Shown in pieces: positions 17,030 to 25,037 of a stretch of DNA of 39,565 nt. Within the stretch, counting starts at the first letter, position 1. Every line of letters starts with the position of its first letter. The stretch is from Verrucomicrobiaceae bacterium UBA7681. GTDB lineage: Bacteria > Verrucomicrobiota > Verrucomicrobiia > Verrucomicrobiales > Verrucomicrobiaceae. The notes beneath the pieces were generated by a model that was not told the origin of the DNA, did no database searches, and was given only the letters and a program-made list of their open reading frames with translations. The stretch covers positions 135,573-175,137 of the forward strand of contig DLGZ01000069.1 of NCBI GenBank assembly GCA_002482965.1, in the 5' to 3' direction. Position numbers and translations under genes: made by a program.

Positions 17030-18787
17030 CTACTCCGCCTGCTTTTTCTTCTTCCCTTCACCCGCCTTCTTCGGCTCATTGAGCGGCTTGTCGGGATCAT
17101 ACTTTGGATTGCGCTCGGGGATCTGCGCACCGGTAGCTTTGAGCCAGGCGTTGAGTTTGTCGCGCAGTTGCAGGGCGCGGATGGAGTCAAAGGGGGCGCG
17201 GTTGTCCACTTCACCGGCGTCGAGTTTGAGATTGTAGAGTTCGACGTGGTTGTCCTCGTAGAACTGGATGAGCTTCCAGTCGCCTTCACGAATGGCGCTG
17301 TAAGGCGTGGCGCTGCCGGGGTGGTAGTGCGGGTAGTGCCAGTAGATCGCTTCGCGGGCGAGGGTGTCCGTGCCGCCGAGCAGTGGCAGCAGGGATTCGC
17401 CATCGACGACTTGATCTTTCTTGAGCGCAGTCTGCGTGGCCGCCAGCAGCGTGGGAACGTGGTCGTAGGTGATCACGGGTACGTCGCAGGTACTACCGGG
17501 TTTCACCAGACCGGGCCAGGCGACGATGAGCGGGATGTGCACCCCGCCTTCAAAGGCGCTGCCTTTGCCAAGACGTGCAGGGCTGTTGTCGGTGGGGCCG
17601 CGTGACCAGCCATTCGGGCGCACGAGATGGCTGAGGCCGCCGTTGTCGCTGGTGAAGATGAAGAGGGTGTTTTCGGTGAGTTTCAGTTCATCCAGTTTGG
17701 CACGTAGTTTGCCCACGCTGTCGTCGATGCTCTCGACCAGCGCGGCATAGACAGGATTGCTGTGACCGCCGACGGCTTTCTTGGCCTGATACTTGGCGAT
17801 GACTTCCTGCTTGCCCATGATCGGCGTGTGCACGCCGTAGTGCGGGAGGTAGATGAAGAACGGCTTCGCCTTGTTCTTGTCGATGAATTTGACGGCTTCA
17901 TCTGTGAGGCGGTCGCTCAGGAATTCATCCTTGGGGCCATCCGGCAGGGTGGCGATCTTGTAAGGCGAGAAGTAGCTGGGCGGGGAGCCGATGTGAGCGC
18001 CACCGATGTTCACATCAAAGCCCTGCTTGGTGGGGGAAAACTCCTCCTCGCCGAGATGCCATTTGCCGATGCTGGCAGTGGCGTAGCCGCGTGTCTTGAG
18101 ACGTTCGGCGATGGTTTCCTCCTCCAGAGGCAGTTGCATGGTCCACTTGGGGATGAGCAGGCGTCCGTTGTCCGGCACATGTCCGGCGATCCAGTCGGTG
18201 ATATGCAAACGGGCGGGCGCTTTGCCAGTCAGCATGGCCGCACGTGTCGGCGAGCACACGGTGCAGGCCGAATACGCCTGCGTGAAGCGCATGCCTTCTT
18301 GTGCAAGTTTGTCGATGTGCGGTGTCTCGTAGTATTTGGAGCCATAGCAGCCGAGATCCGTCCAGCCCATGTCATCGACGAGCACGACGATGATGTTCGG
18401 CGGCGGTCCCGCAGGCAGTGGCGGCAGAACGGGCACCTTCACCGGCGGTGGCTGGATGGGGGGCAACGGGATGGGCTGGGGAGGTTCCGCAGCGGGCGCA
18501 GGTTCAGCCGCCGGTGCTCCGGGTGCCGTGGCTGCTGGCATGGCTGCAGCACCTGGAGCGGCAGGAGTCGTAGTAGCAGGTGGCTCAGCATCACCAAGGG
18601 CGGTTGGCGTGGGAGCACCAGGCGCTGTGGCCGCCGGTGCTGTTTCAGATGGAGCGGCGGGGGGCTTAGGCGCGGTTGCGGCCGGGGCTGTTTCAGATGC
18701 TGCTGCCGAAGGCTCCGGGGCTGGCGAAGGGGTTTGAGCGGTCAAAAGACCGGCTAGGCAAAGGAAGGAGACGAGAAAGCGGTGCAT
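17030..18787 (-). CDS. Secreted sulfatase with long Ala/Pro-rich N-terminal linker
   Basis: This is a formylglycine-dependent type I sulfatase, 585 residues. Residues 1-18 form a signal peptide (MHRFLVSFLCLAGLLTAQ). Residues about 19-130 are a low-complexity linker of Ala, Pro, Thr and Glu with repeated APAATAP-like units ending in a polyproline stretch. The catalytic domain begins NIIVVLVDDMGWTDLGCYG; the modification motif is CSPTR (Cys178 to Arg182) followed by AAMLTG, the classic form. SDNGGLSH is also present. The tail is Lys-rich. The ATG at 18787 is chosen for the signal peptide. The linker probably holds the enzyme away from the cell surface or is glycosylated; that is inference. It is followed by an oxidoreductase gene in the same direction and preceded by another sulfatase. 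Confidence 0.92.
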   Translation of the reverse strand: MHRFLVSFLCLAGLLTAQTPSPAPEPSAAASETAPAATAPKPPAAPSETAPAATAPGAPTPTALGDAEPPATTTPAAPGAAAMPAATAPGAPAAEPAPAAEPPQPIPLPPIQPPPVKVPVLPPLPAGPPPNIIVVLVDDMGWTDLGCYGSKYYETPHIDKLAQEGMRFTQAYSACTVCSPTRAAMLTGKAPARLHITDWIAGHVPDNGRLLIPKWTMQLPLEEETIAERLKTRGYATASIGKWHLGEEEFSPTKQGFDVNIGGAHIGSPPSYFSPYKIATLPDGPKDEFLSDRLTDEAVKFIDKNKAKPFFIYLPHYGVHTPIMGKQEVIAKYQAKKAVGGHSNPVYAALVESIDDSVGKLRAKLDELKLTENTLFIFTSDNGGLSHLVRPNGWSRGPTDNSPARLGKGSAFEGGVHIPLIVAWPGLVKPGSTCDVPVITYDHVPTLLAATQTALKKDQVVDGESLLPLLGGTDTLAREAIYWHYPHYHPGSATPYSAIREGDWKLIQFYEDNHVELYNLKLDAGEVDNRAPFDSIRALQLRDKLNAWLKATGAQIPERNPKYDPDKPLNEPKKAGEGKKKKQAE

Positions 18788-18884
18788 GAAATAGCGGCTG
18801 GGAAATGAAATGAGACGCTGTCTCATCTTCGATTCCTTTACAAGAACTTATGTGGATTCGGTGTGAGTTTTTGGGGAGAACGGG

Positions 18885-18962
18885 GGGCAAGGAGCTGTGC
18901 ACCGGCAAGAGGTCAAACAAATGACGTCTTGGCGCTCTTGACGATGCAGTCACTTGACCTCC
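18885..18962. repeat. GTCAAG-type repeat, copy 6
   Basis: This contains GGGCAAGG, then GCTGTGCAC (18894-18902), three bases, and CAAGAGGTCA (18906-18915), identical in order and spacing to copy 3. Inverted units CTCTTGACG and CTTGACCTC follow up to 18962. It lies 10 bases past the 3' end of the next sulfatase gene. Confidence 0.6.
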
Positions 18963-18972
18963 TACACCAACC

Positions 18973-20448
18973 TCACCGAATCTTCGCATCCGGCAGCTCA
19001 CTCTTCACGCCTTCATCCAGCGGCATTTTGTCCGTCTGCGCATCGAGGCCGGTGGCGAGCATGAGTTTGGCGAGTTCGGCCTGCAGTTCCTTCACCTTGC
19101 CGGCGAGTTCAGGTTTGCCGATGAGGTTCTTGGTTTCACCGGGATCGTTCTTCAGATCGTAAAGCTCGGCCATGTGCTTGTCGGGAGTGCCGTCGCCGGG
19201 CGGATAGTGGATGTATTTCCAGTCGTCGGTACGCACGGCGCGGACGTTCGGGGTGTAGGGGAACTGCTTCTCGTAGTTGTAGTGGTAGAACCAGCTTTGA
19301 CGCCAGTCGGGATCACCGCTTTGCACGAGCTTCACGAAGGATTTGCCGTGGATGTTTTCAATGGGCGGCGCATCGCAGAGCGCGAGCAGGCTTGGAGCCA
19401 CATCAACCGTGAGCACCTGCTGCGGGATCACCTTGCCCACTTTCGTGAGCTTTGGAGCACGCACAATCAGCGGGATGCGCAGGCTGGCCTCATGCGCGGT
19501 GCGTTTGTCCACCATGCCGTCTTCGCCTTCGAGCAGGCCGTTGTCGCCCATGAAGACGATGATGGTGTTGTCGAGTTGCTGGGTTTCCTCCAGCCAGGCG
19601 CGCACACGTGCGACGCTGTCATCCACACTCAAGACGGTGCCCCAGTAGCCATGCACCATGTTTTCAAAATCTTTGACGGCAGCAGGGCTGTCATCGGGGA
19701 ATTTTTTCCGCCACTCAAACAGCGGGCCGTAAATGCCGTGCCAGGTGTAGAGGCGCTTTTTGATCCACTCGGGTTTGTCATCCAGCATGAAGGCCGTGGC
19801 AGGGTAGGGGACGCGCACATCGTCGAAGCTGTGCTCATACTTCGGCTCCGGCGTGTAAAAGCTATGCGGAGCCTTGTGACCGATGCAGGCGCACCAGGGT
19901 TTGTCCTTGCCCTGCTGCTTGAGCCAGTCCAGCGCGAGATCCGTGACGATGGTGGTGTAGTAGCCCTTGATCACTTCGCGTTTTTTGCCGTTGAGGTTCC
20001 ACTCGGTGTCGAAGTATTTGCCCTGGCCTTTGTGCGTCACAAAGGTGTCGTAGCCGGGACGCGGATCGTCATTGTCCTCGCCCATGTGGTACTTGCCAAA
20101 GTAGCCCGTGGCGTAGCCCGCATCATGCAGCACGGAGGGGAAGCTGCGCAGCGTTGCCGGGTATTCGGTGAAGTTGTTGGTGACCCCATGCGAATGGGCA
20201 TAAAGGCCGCTCAAGATGGAGCCACGGCTCGGCGAGCACAGCGAGGTGGTGCAGAACGTATTGGCAAAGCGCACGCCCTCATTCGCGAGGCGGTCGATGT
20301 TCGGCGTCTTCACATGCTTCGAGCCATAGCAGCCGAGCGCATCCGGGCGGATGTCATCGCAGAGAATAAAAAGTACGTTCGGCTGCGCTGCAAAAGACGA
20401 GTGCAGCAGGACAAAGGATGAAAACAGCAGTGCAAGGAGTCGGATCAT
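18973..20448 (-). CDS. Secreted sulfatase
   Basis: This is the third formylglycine-dependent sulfatase of the window, 491 residues. Residues 1-21 form a signal peptide (ends HSSFAAQ). The domain starts PNVLFILCDDIRPDALGCYG with the metal Asp pair, and the modification motif is CSPSR (Cys71 to Arg75) followed by GSILSG. A GDNGLLEGEDG segment gives further metal ligands. The region ELYDLKNDPGETKNL near the end is typical of the family. The ATG at 20448 is chosen for the signal peptide. It is divergent from a Gfo/Idh/MocA gene across 83 bases, so the two may share regulation. The substrate cannot be assigned; the DDIRPDALGCYG start resembles enzymes grouped with iduronate- or choline-sulfatase-like sets. 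Confidence 0.92.
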   Translation of the reverse strand: MIRLLALLFSSFVLLHSSFAAQPNVLFILCDDIRPDALGCYGSKHVKTPNIDRLANEGVRFANTFCTTSLCSPSRGSILSGLYAHSHGVTNNFTEYPATLRSFPSVLHDAGYATGYFGKYHMGEDNDDPRPGYDTFVTHKGQGKYFDTEWNLNGKKREVIKGYYTTIVTDLALDWLKQQGKDKPWCACIGHKAPHSFYTPEPKYEHSFDDVRVPYPATAFMLDDKPEWIKKRLYTWHGIYGPLFEWRKKFPDDSPAAVKDFENMVHGYWGTVLSVDDSVARVRAWLEETQQLDNTIIVFMGDNGLLEGEDGMVDKRTAHEASLRIPLIVRAPKLTKVGKVIPQQVLTVDVAPSLLALCDAPPIENIHGKSFVKLVQSGDPDWRQSWFYHYNYEKQFPYTPNVRAVRTDDWKYIHYPPGDGTPDKHMAELYDLKNDPGETKNLIGKPELAGKVKELQAELAKLMLATGLDAQTDKMPLDEGVKSELPDAKIR

Positions 20449-20531
20449 GGTCGGCCTCAGCCAACGAAGGAATGCGCGCCTCTCTGTCAAAAAGGAAAGG
20501 CGGGGCCGTGGGTGACGTTCTTCTTCACGCC

Positions 20532-22046
20532 ATGATCCAACGCCGCTCCTTCCTCAAACAGTCCGCCGCCGCTTCTGCTGGCGTGTTCTACATCGCTAAA
20601 ACCTCTTGGGCCCAGAAAAGCCCGGGCGACACCGTGAACGTGGCCGTCATCGGCTTCGGCGGTCGTGGTGGCTCACACATCAGCGGCTACAACAAGCTCA
20701 ACAAGGACGGCGCTGGCGTGCGCGTGGCGGCGCTGTGTGATGTGGACAGCAAGACGCTGGACAAAGGACTGGCGTCCTACGACAAAGAAAAAATCAAAGT
20801 CACCGGCTACTCCGATCTGCGGAAGCTTTTGGAAAACAAAGACATCGATGCTGTGAGCATCGCCACGCCGAACCACTGGCACGCACTGGCTACGATCTGG
20901 GCCGTGCAGGCTGGCAAGGACGTGTATGTCGAAAAGCCCGTGTCTCATTGCGTGTGGGAAGGTCGGCAGATGGTCAAGGCCGCACGCAAGTACAGCAAGA
21001 TCGTGCAGACCGGCACGCAGTCGCGCTCCAGCCGCCAAGGACTCGCGGAAGGCGTGAAGTACGCCCAGGATGGCAATCTGGGAAAAATCCTCCTCGCCCG
21101 TGGACTGTGCTACAAGCGCCGCCCCAGCATCGGCAAGACCGAAGGCGCGCAGCCGGTTCCTGAATCCATCGATTACGATCTCTGGTGCGGCCCCGCACCC
21201 AAAGGCCCGCTCATGCGTGCGAAGCTGAAGTACGACTGGCATTGGACCTGGGACTACGGCAACGGCGACCTCGGCAATCAAGGCATCCACCAGATGGACA
21301 TCGCCCGCTGGTTCCTCGGCGAGTCGGAGCTCTCCCCCAGCGTGTGGAGCGTGGGCGGCCGCCTCGGGTATGAAGATGACGGCGAAACCGCCAACACGCA
21401 GATCATTTACCACGGTTATGAAAAGGCCCCGCTCATCTTTGAAGTGCGCGGCCTGCCGGACGCCAAGGACGGCAAGAACATGGACAAGCTCATGCAGACC
21501 AGCAAGGGCGTGAAGTTCCAGCCTCTCCCCGGCAAAGATGGCAAAGAAGGCGTGACCGGTGCAGGCGTCGGTGTCATCATCGAGTGCGAAGGCGGCACCA
21601 TCGTTGTACCGAACTATTCAGGCTGCGTGGTCTTCGACAAAGAAGGCAAGGAGATGAAGAAGTTCGAAGGCAGCGAAGATCATTTCAAAAACTTCATCAA
21701 TGCCTGCCGCAGCCGCCGGGTGGACGACTTGAACGCCGACATCCTCGAAGGCCATCTCTCCAGCGCCCTGTGCCACACGGCCAACATCAGCCACCGCCTC
21801 GGCCAGAAAGAGGAGCCAGCGGCCATTCTCGAAAAGATCAAAGGCGACCGCTTTGCCACCGACAGCTTCGAGCGCATGCAGGAGCACCTCGGCAAAAACG
21901 AAGTCGATCTCACCAAGGACATGCTGACTCTCGGCCCCGTCCTCAAGATGGACGGCAAGACCGAGCGCTTCATCGATCAGGATGATGCGAACGCCATGCT
22001 CAAGGACAAATACCGCGCGCCGTTTGTTGTGCCGGATGAGGTGTAG
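20532..22046 (+). CDS. Tat-exported Gfo/Idh/MocA-family oxidoreductase
   Basis: This is a second exported oxidoreductase of the Gfo/Idh/MocA family, 504 residues. The N-terminus IQRRSFLKQSAAASAGVFYI is a Tat signal. The nucleotide-binding loop is VAVIGFGGRGGSH (36-48), ATPNHWHALATIWAVQAGKD leads to the EKPVSHCVWEG motif, and the C-terminal domain has DYGNGDLGNQGIHQMDIARW, typical of the PVC exported group. The ATG at 20532 is chosen because the Tat motif begins there; the upstream extension overlaps the divergent sulfatase and is not family-like. It would oxidise or epimerise a sugar in the periplasm; some exported homologues keep their NAD cofactor bound, but this is not visible here. Confidence 0.92.
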   Translation: MIQRRSFLKQSAAASAGVFYIAKTSWAQKSPGDTVNVAVIGFGGRGGSHISGYNKLNKDGAGVRVAALCDVDSKTLDKGLASYDKEKIKVTGYSDLRKLLENKDIDAVSIATPNHWHALATIWAVQAGKDVYVEKPVSHCVWEGRQMVKAARKYSKIVQTGTQSRSSRQGLAEGVKYAQDGNLGKILLARGLCYKRRPSIGKTEGAQPVPESIDYDLWCGPAPKGPLMRAKLKYDWHWTWDYGNGDLGNQGIHQMDIARWFLGESELSPSVWSVGGRLGYEDDGETANTQIIYHGYEKAPLIFEVRGLPDAKDGKNMDKLMQTSKGVKFQPLPGKDGKEGVTGAGVGVIIECEGGTIVVPNYSGCVVFDKEGKEMKKFEGSEDHFKNFINACRSRRVDDLNADILEGHLSSALCHTANISHRLGQKEEPAAILEKIKGDRFATDSFERMQEHLGKNEVDLTKDMLTLGPVLKMDGKTERFIDQDDANAMLKDKYRAPFVVPDEV

Positions 22047-22063
22047 CTAGCACGCTCCCATAT

Positions 22064-22189
22064 GGACTGCGGTTGCGGAGTGAGGCACGAACGCAGCTAC
22101 CGCTTTTGACGTGCCGAGTCTGCTCACGCGGGCCACGAGACGTTCGAAAGCGGCAGCTCCACCCTTTCAGGGTTGCGCAGCCGCACTCC
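22064..22189. repeat. 126-bp imperfect inverted-repeat element (MITE-like)
   Basis: The two arms (22064-22111 and 22141-22189) are inverted copies. The outer 14 bases match at 12 (GGAnTGCGGnTGCG), and an inner block AGCTnCCGCTTT matches at 11 of 12, with equal 17-base unmatched spacers between. The loop is about 29 bases. It fills the space between the convergent oxidoreductase and OB-fold genes; transcribed, it could fold into a long hairpin and act as a bidirectional terminator. No coding capacity is seen. Confidence 0.7.
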
Positions 22190-22216
22190 AAATTCGCGCT
22201 GTGATGGCAGCAAACG

Positions 22217-22432
22217 TCAGTTTACAACCGCACCCAGCATCTCCCCATACGAAAAGTCGCTGACGTACAGGCTGACGCGTACGGCGGCACCTTCCTCCAA
22301 AGGAAAATCAGCCACCTGTTTCTGAATGGTGCCAAAGATCTCTTTCCCATTCGGCAGCACGGCATGGCAGGTGCGTGGACTGAGCACACGACGGATCGTG
22401 GCAACGGTTTCAACTTGGTGGGCGATCTCCAT
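22217..22432 (-). CDS. Small IF-1-like OB-fold protein
   Basis: This 71-residue protein resembles translation initiation factor IF-1 in size and pattern: a first strand VETVATIRRVL, then CHAVLPNGKEIFGTI (compare IF-1 'xRVELENGHxVxAHI'), then LEEGAAVRVSLYVSDFSYGEML (compare 'GDKVTVELxPYDLxKGRI'). The basic residues that IF-1 uses for the ribosome are largely absent, so it is probably a paralogue with its own job, perhaps RNA binding. The start is either the ATG at 22432, overlapping the upstream stop as TGATG, or a GTG at 22435. The overlap with the S41-like gene shows translational coupling. The true infA is probably elsewhere. Confidence 0.6.
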   Translation of the reverse strand: MEIAHQVETVATIRRVLSPRTCHAVLPNGKEIFGTIQKQVADFPLEEGAAVRVSLYVSDFSYGEMLGAVVN

Positions 22433-23535
22433 CACTTCGTCACGGGAATGGCACGGCGTGCCGGGGGGGCGGGGTTGACGGAAGCCTTGCGGTTCCAGTC
22501 GATCTTGGCGGATTGAAACAATGCGCGTGTGGTGATCAGGTCCACCGCACGCTGCAGCACGGTGTCGGAGGGGCGCACCTCATCCTCCGGCAGAGCCTCA
22601 CCGGCGGAACGCTTGAGGTAGGAATCGAGTTCGGGATTGGTATTGGCCACGAGCGCGGCTTCGTTGAAACGCGGACGCGGCTTGTCGATGATGGATGCCT
22701 TGACGTCCTTGGCATCGGTGGCGTGATACACCTGGCGCTTGATCGTGGTCAGCAGGAAGATTGCGAAATCAGGCTGCAGTCCCTTTTTAAACACCGAGCT
22801 GTTGTCCGTCAGCAGCACCTCGGCGCGGGCAAAGCGCAGGGACCACTCCGCATCCACCGGCACCGTTTCATAGCGCACGGCACCGCCGCGTGTGGGTGAG
22901 CCAATCAAGAGCGCCTGCTTCCGCTGGCGTAGCACAGCAGCTATGGTTTCACCGAGGTTGTTGGTCTCATCATCCACAAGGACGAGCAACTGCTGCGACC
23001 ACACCGGCTCGCGGACATTCGTTTCGACTTCGGCGGTCGTCTGCCCCATTTGCTTCATTTTAAACAGCACTTCGCCTTTCGGCACAAAGAGGCTGAGCAT
23101 GTCCGCCGCGTCATTGAAATCCCCCGGAGGTGCCGGACTGCGCAGGTCAAGGATGAGATGCCCGACTTTCTTGCCTGCAAAGTCACGCAGATGATTCTCC
23201 AACTCCTTCGTTTCGCGTTGCGTGAATTCACGCGGCCGCAGGTAGCCGATCTGCGGCGTCAGCAGTTCGGCCTGCACGCCGGTGAGCGCGCCGGATTTCG
23301 CCTCGCTGGTGCGGGGTACGAGTTCGGCCCCGAAATCAAGACGCTGCAGCAGGCCGGAGAGGGCGGCGCGGTTCAGCACATCAAAAGTCAGGTCGCTGCT
23401 GCGAATGTACTCCTTTTGCAGAATGCGAAACGCCGTCTGAATGCCCGCCTGGCTCACGTCCTTCGGCTGCTCCGTGCCGCTGACGGCGAACACGGAAGAG
23501 GTGGTGAAGGTTAAAATGAGGGCGAGTCGTCTCAT
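22432..23535 (-). CDS. Exported S41-protease-fold protein without catalytic residues
   Basis: This 367-residue protein has a signal peptide (MRRLALILTFTTSSVFA) and the C-terminal processing protease (S41/tail-specific) fold: IGYLRPREF, LILDLRSPAPPGDFNDAADMLSLFV, then VLVDDETNNLGETIAAVL and LLIGSPTRGGAVRYETV. In active S41 enzymes the third block carries the SASASE serine and the fourth the TFGKG lysine. Here they read ETNNLGE (190-196) and PTRGGAV (214-220), so both are lost. It is most likely a pseudoprotease with a binding or structural role in the periplasm. The ATG overlaps the thiD stop by four bases (ATGA), and its own stop overlaps the OB-fold gene. Confidence 0.8.
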   Translation of the reverse strand: MRRLALILTFTTSSVFAVSGTEQPKDVSQAGIQTAFRILQKEYIRSSDLTFDVLNRAALSGLLQRLDFGAELVPRTSEAKSGALTGVQAELLTPQIGYLRPREFTQRETKELENHLRDFAGKKVGHLILDLRSPAPPGDFNDAADMLSLFVPKGEVLFKMKQMGQTTAEVETNVREPVWSQQLLVLVDDETNNLGETIAAVLRQRKQALLIGSPTRGGAVRYETVPVDAEWSLRFARAEVLLTDNSSVFKKGLQPDFAIFLLTTIKRQVYHATDAKDVKASIIDKPRPRFNEAALVANTNPELDSYLKRSAGEALPEDEVRPSDTVLQRAVDLITTRALFQSAKIDWNRKASVNPAPPARRAIPVTK

Positions 23536-24344
23536 GCGTTGGTCTGCTGGAGGTGATTGAGAGCATGTACGGGGCCTGCGCCAGCATTTTGCCACATGAA
23601 ATGCTGGGCGATGGCGCGGCTGACGAACTCCTTGGCTGTCGCGACGGCCTCATTCAGTCCCATTTCATACGCCAGACCGGTGGCGATGGCGGCGGAAAAG
23701 GTGCAGCCCGTGCCATGTGTGCGCACTCCCGGCGTGCGTGGCGCGGTGTGCCAGAAAAGCTCGCCGTTCAGGCAGAGGACGTCGGCGGCGTCTCCCTTCA
23801 AGTGCCCGCCTTTGACCAGCACGGCGGCATCAAAACGCTCGCTCAGCTCAAGAGCACACGCTTCCATGGCTTCGGCGTCGGGGACTTCGCGATCCCACAG
23901 CACGCGGGCTTCGTCCAGATTGGGCGTGATGAGTGACGCGAGCGGGAGCAGTTCATCGATCAAGGTGCGCACGGCGTCGTCTTCGAGCAGCTTGCCGCCG
24001 CTGGTGGCGATCATCACCGGGTCCACCACGAGGGGGATGCGCCCGTGGCCGAACTGCAGCCAGGATTCCGCCACGGCATGAACCTGATCCCGCCCGCCCA
24101 GCATGCCGGTCTTTGCGGCGGCAATCGGGAAGCCGCCAAACAGCACACGCACCTGATCTGCAATGAAGTCCGCCTCCAGCAGGCACACCTGCGAAACGAG
24201 GCCGGGAGTCTCCGAGACCACACTGGTCAGCGCATTCAAGCCATAGCCGCCGAGGGCTGAAATGGCCTTTAAATCGGCCTGCACCCCCGCTCCGCATGAA
24301 GAATCTGAACCTGCAATGGTGAGTACGACGGGAGGGGAAGACAT
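23532..24344 (-). CDS. thiD: Hydroxymethylpyrimidine/phosphomethylpyrimidine kinase
   Basis: ThiD phosphorylates HMP and HMP-phosphate to HMP-PP for thiamine biosynthesis in the cytoplasm. It has 270 residues. It begins VVLTIAGSDSSCGAGVQADL with the substrate-binding loop, followed by SALGGYGLNALTSVVSET, LVVDPVMIATSGGKLL, VLVKGGHLKGDAADV and the anion-hole/catalytic segment THGTGCTFSAAIA of the ribokinase family. The ATG at 24344 is chosen because homology begins right after it; an ATG at 24401 would add 19 residues. It is the first gene of a coupled operon with an S41-fold pseudoprotease and an IF-1-like protein, an odd pairing for a thiamine gene. No TPP riboswitch was recognised in the 240 bases upstream. 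Confidence 0.95.
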   Translation of the reverse strand: MSSPPVVLTIAGSDSSCGAGVQADLKAISALGGYGLNALTSVVSETPGLVSQVCLLEADFIADQVRVLFGGFPIAAAKTGMLGGRDQVHAVAESWLQFGHGRIPLVVDPVMIATSGGKLLEDDAVRTLIDELLPLASLITPNLDEARVLWDREVPDAEAMEACALELSERFDAAVLVKGGHLKGDAADVLCLNGELFWHTAPRTPGVRTHGTGCTFSAAIATGLAYEMGLNEAVATAKEFVSRAIAQHFMWQNAGAGPVHALNHLQQTNA

Positions 24345-24584
24345 GGTGGCGTCCCGGGATGGTACGAGCCCCGCTGCTTTTTGCAAATGGTGCGTCGTCA
24401 TCTTCGCCTTTCGCCGGAGAATGATGCCATCACGATGACCCACGCTCTGATCCCAGCAGCCATCTCCGCCAGAAGAGGGCGTAAAGCCTTGTAGCGCTGC
24501 CCAGCACCGCGCCATTCACCAGCGGACCGCCGGATTTTGCAAACCCCGGCTTGTGGCATCCCCCGTATGAACTAAGCTGACTCC

Positions 24585-24965
24585 ATGAATTTCGATCCGT
24601 TGCCAGGACTCACTGTCACGGTGGACAGCATCGCCTACGATCCCACACGGCCTGCTCCGCCGGACCGGCCGCACCCGTTTGTGTATCATCTGTCGATCCA
24701 CAACGACTCACCCGACATTGTGCGCATTTTTGGCCGCAAATGGATCGTGCGTGACACCGACGGCGACACCATGGTCGTCGAAGGCGACGGCGTCGTCGGC
24801 CAGTTCCCCAATCTCTCCCCGGGGGAAACCTTCAGCTACAATTCCTACCACGTCATCAAAACGGAGAGCACTGCCACGGGTTCTTTCTTCGGAACGACGC
24901 CGGATGGGCGGAGGGTTTGCACGAAGATCCCGCCGATTGAGATGCATCCGCCGCTGATGGGGTAG
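24585..24965 (+). CDS. apaG: ApaG-domain protein
   Basis: This 126-residue ApaG protein is an immunoglobulin-like single-domain fold. It shows FVYHLSIHNDSPDIVRIFGR-KWIVRD (matching 'YTVTIxNxxxxxVQLLxRHWxIxD'), VVEGDGVVGQFPNLSPGETFSY (matching 'VxGxGVVGExPxLxPGExFxY') and a GSFFGTTPDGRRVCTKIPP end. ApaG was named from the E. coli apaGH region and is linked to divalent-cation homeostasis there; its biochemical role is not settled. No ksgA or apaH gene is near. It is divergent from thiD, with 240 bases between them that must hold both promoters. Confidence 0.88.
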   Translation: MNFDPLPGLTVTVDSIAYDPTRPAPPDRPHPFVYHLSIHNDSPDIVRIFGRKWIVRDTDGDTMVVEGDGVVGQFPNLSPGETFSYNSYHVIKTESTATGSFFGTTPDGRRVCTKIPPIEMHPPLMG

Positions 24966-25037
24966 AGTTGGCTGACTGTCATACTGCGGACAGGCGGTGC
25001 CTTGTATTTAATCTAAATTTTGTGTTGGAACCATGCC

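Noticed and set aside
22217..22432. Naming the IF-1-like gene infA
   Set aside because: Size and strand pattern fit IF-1 but the basic ribosome-contact residues and usual ribosomal-protein context are missing.
24345..24584. TPP riboswitch upstream of thiD
   Set aside because: I looked for the conserved CUGAGA and ACCUGA blocks on the minus strand in this 240-base space and did not find a convincing arrangement.
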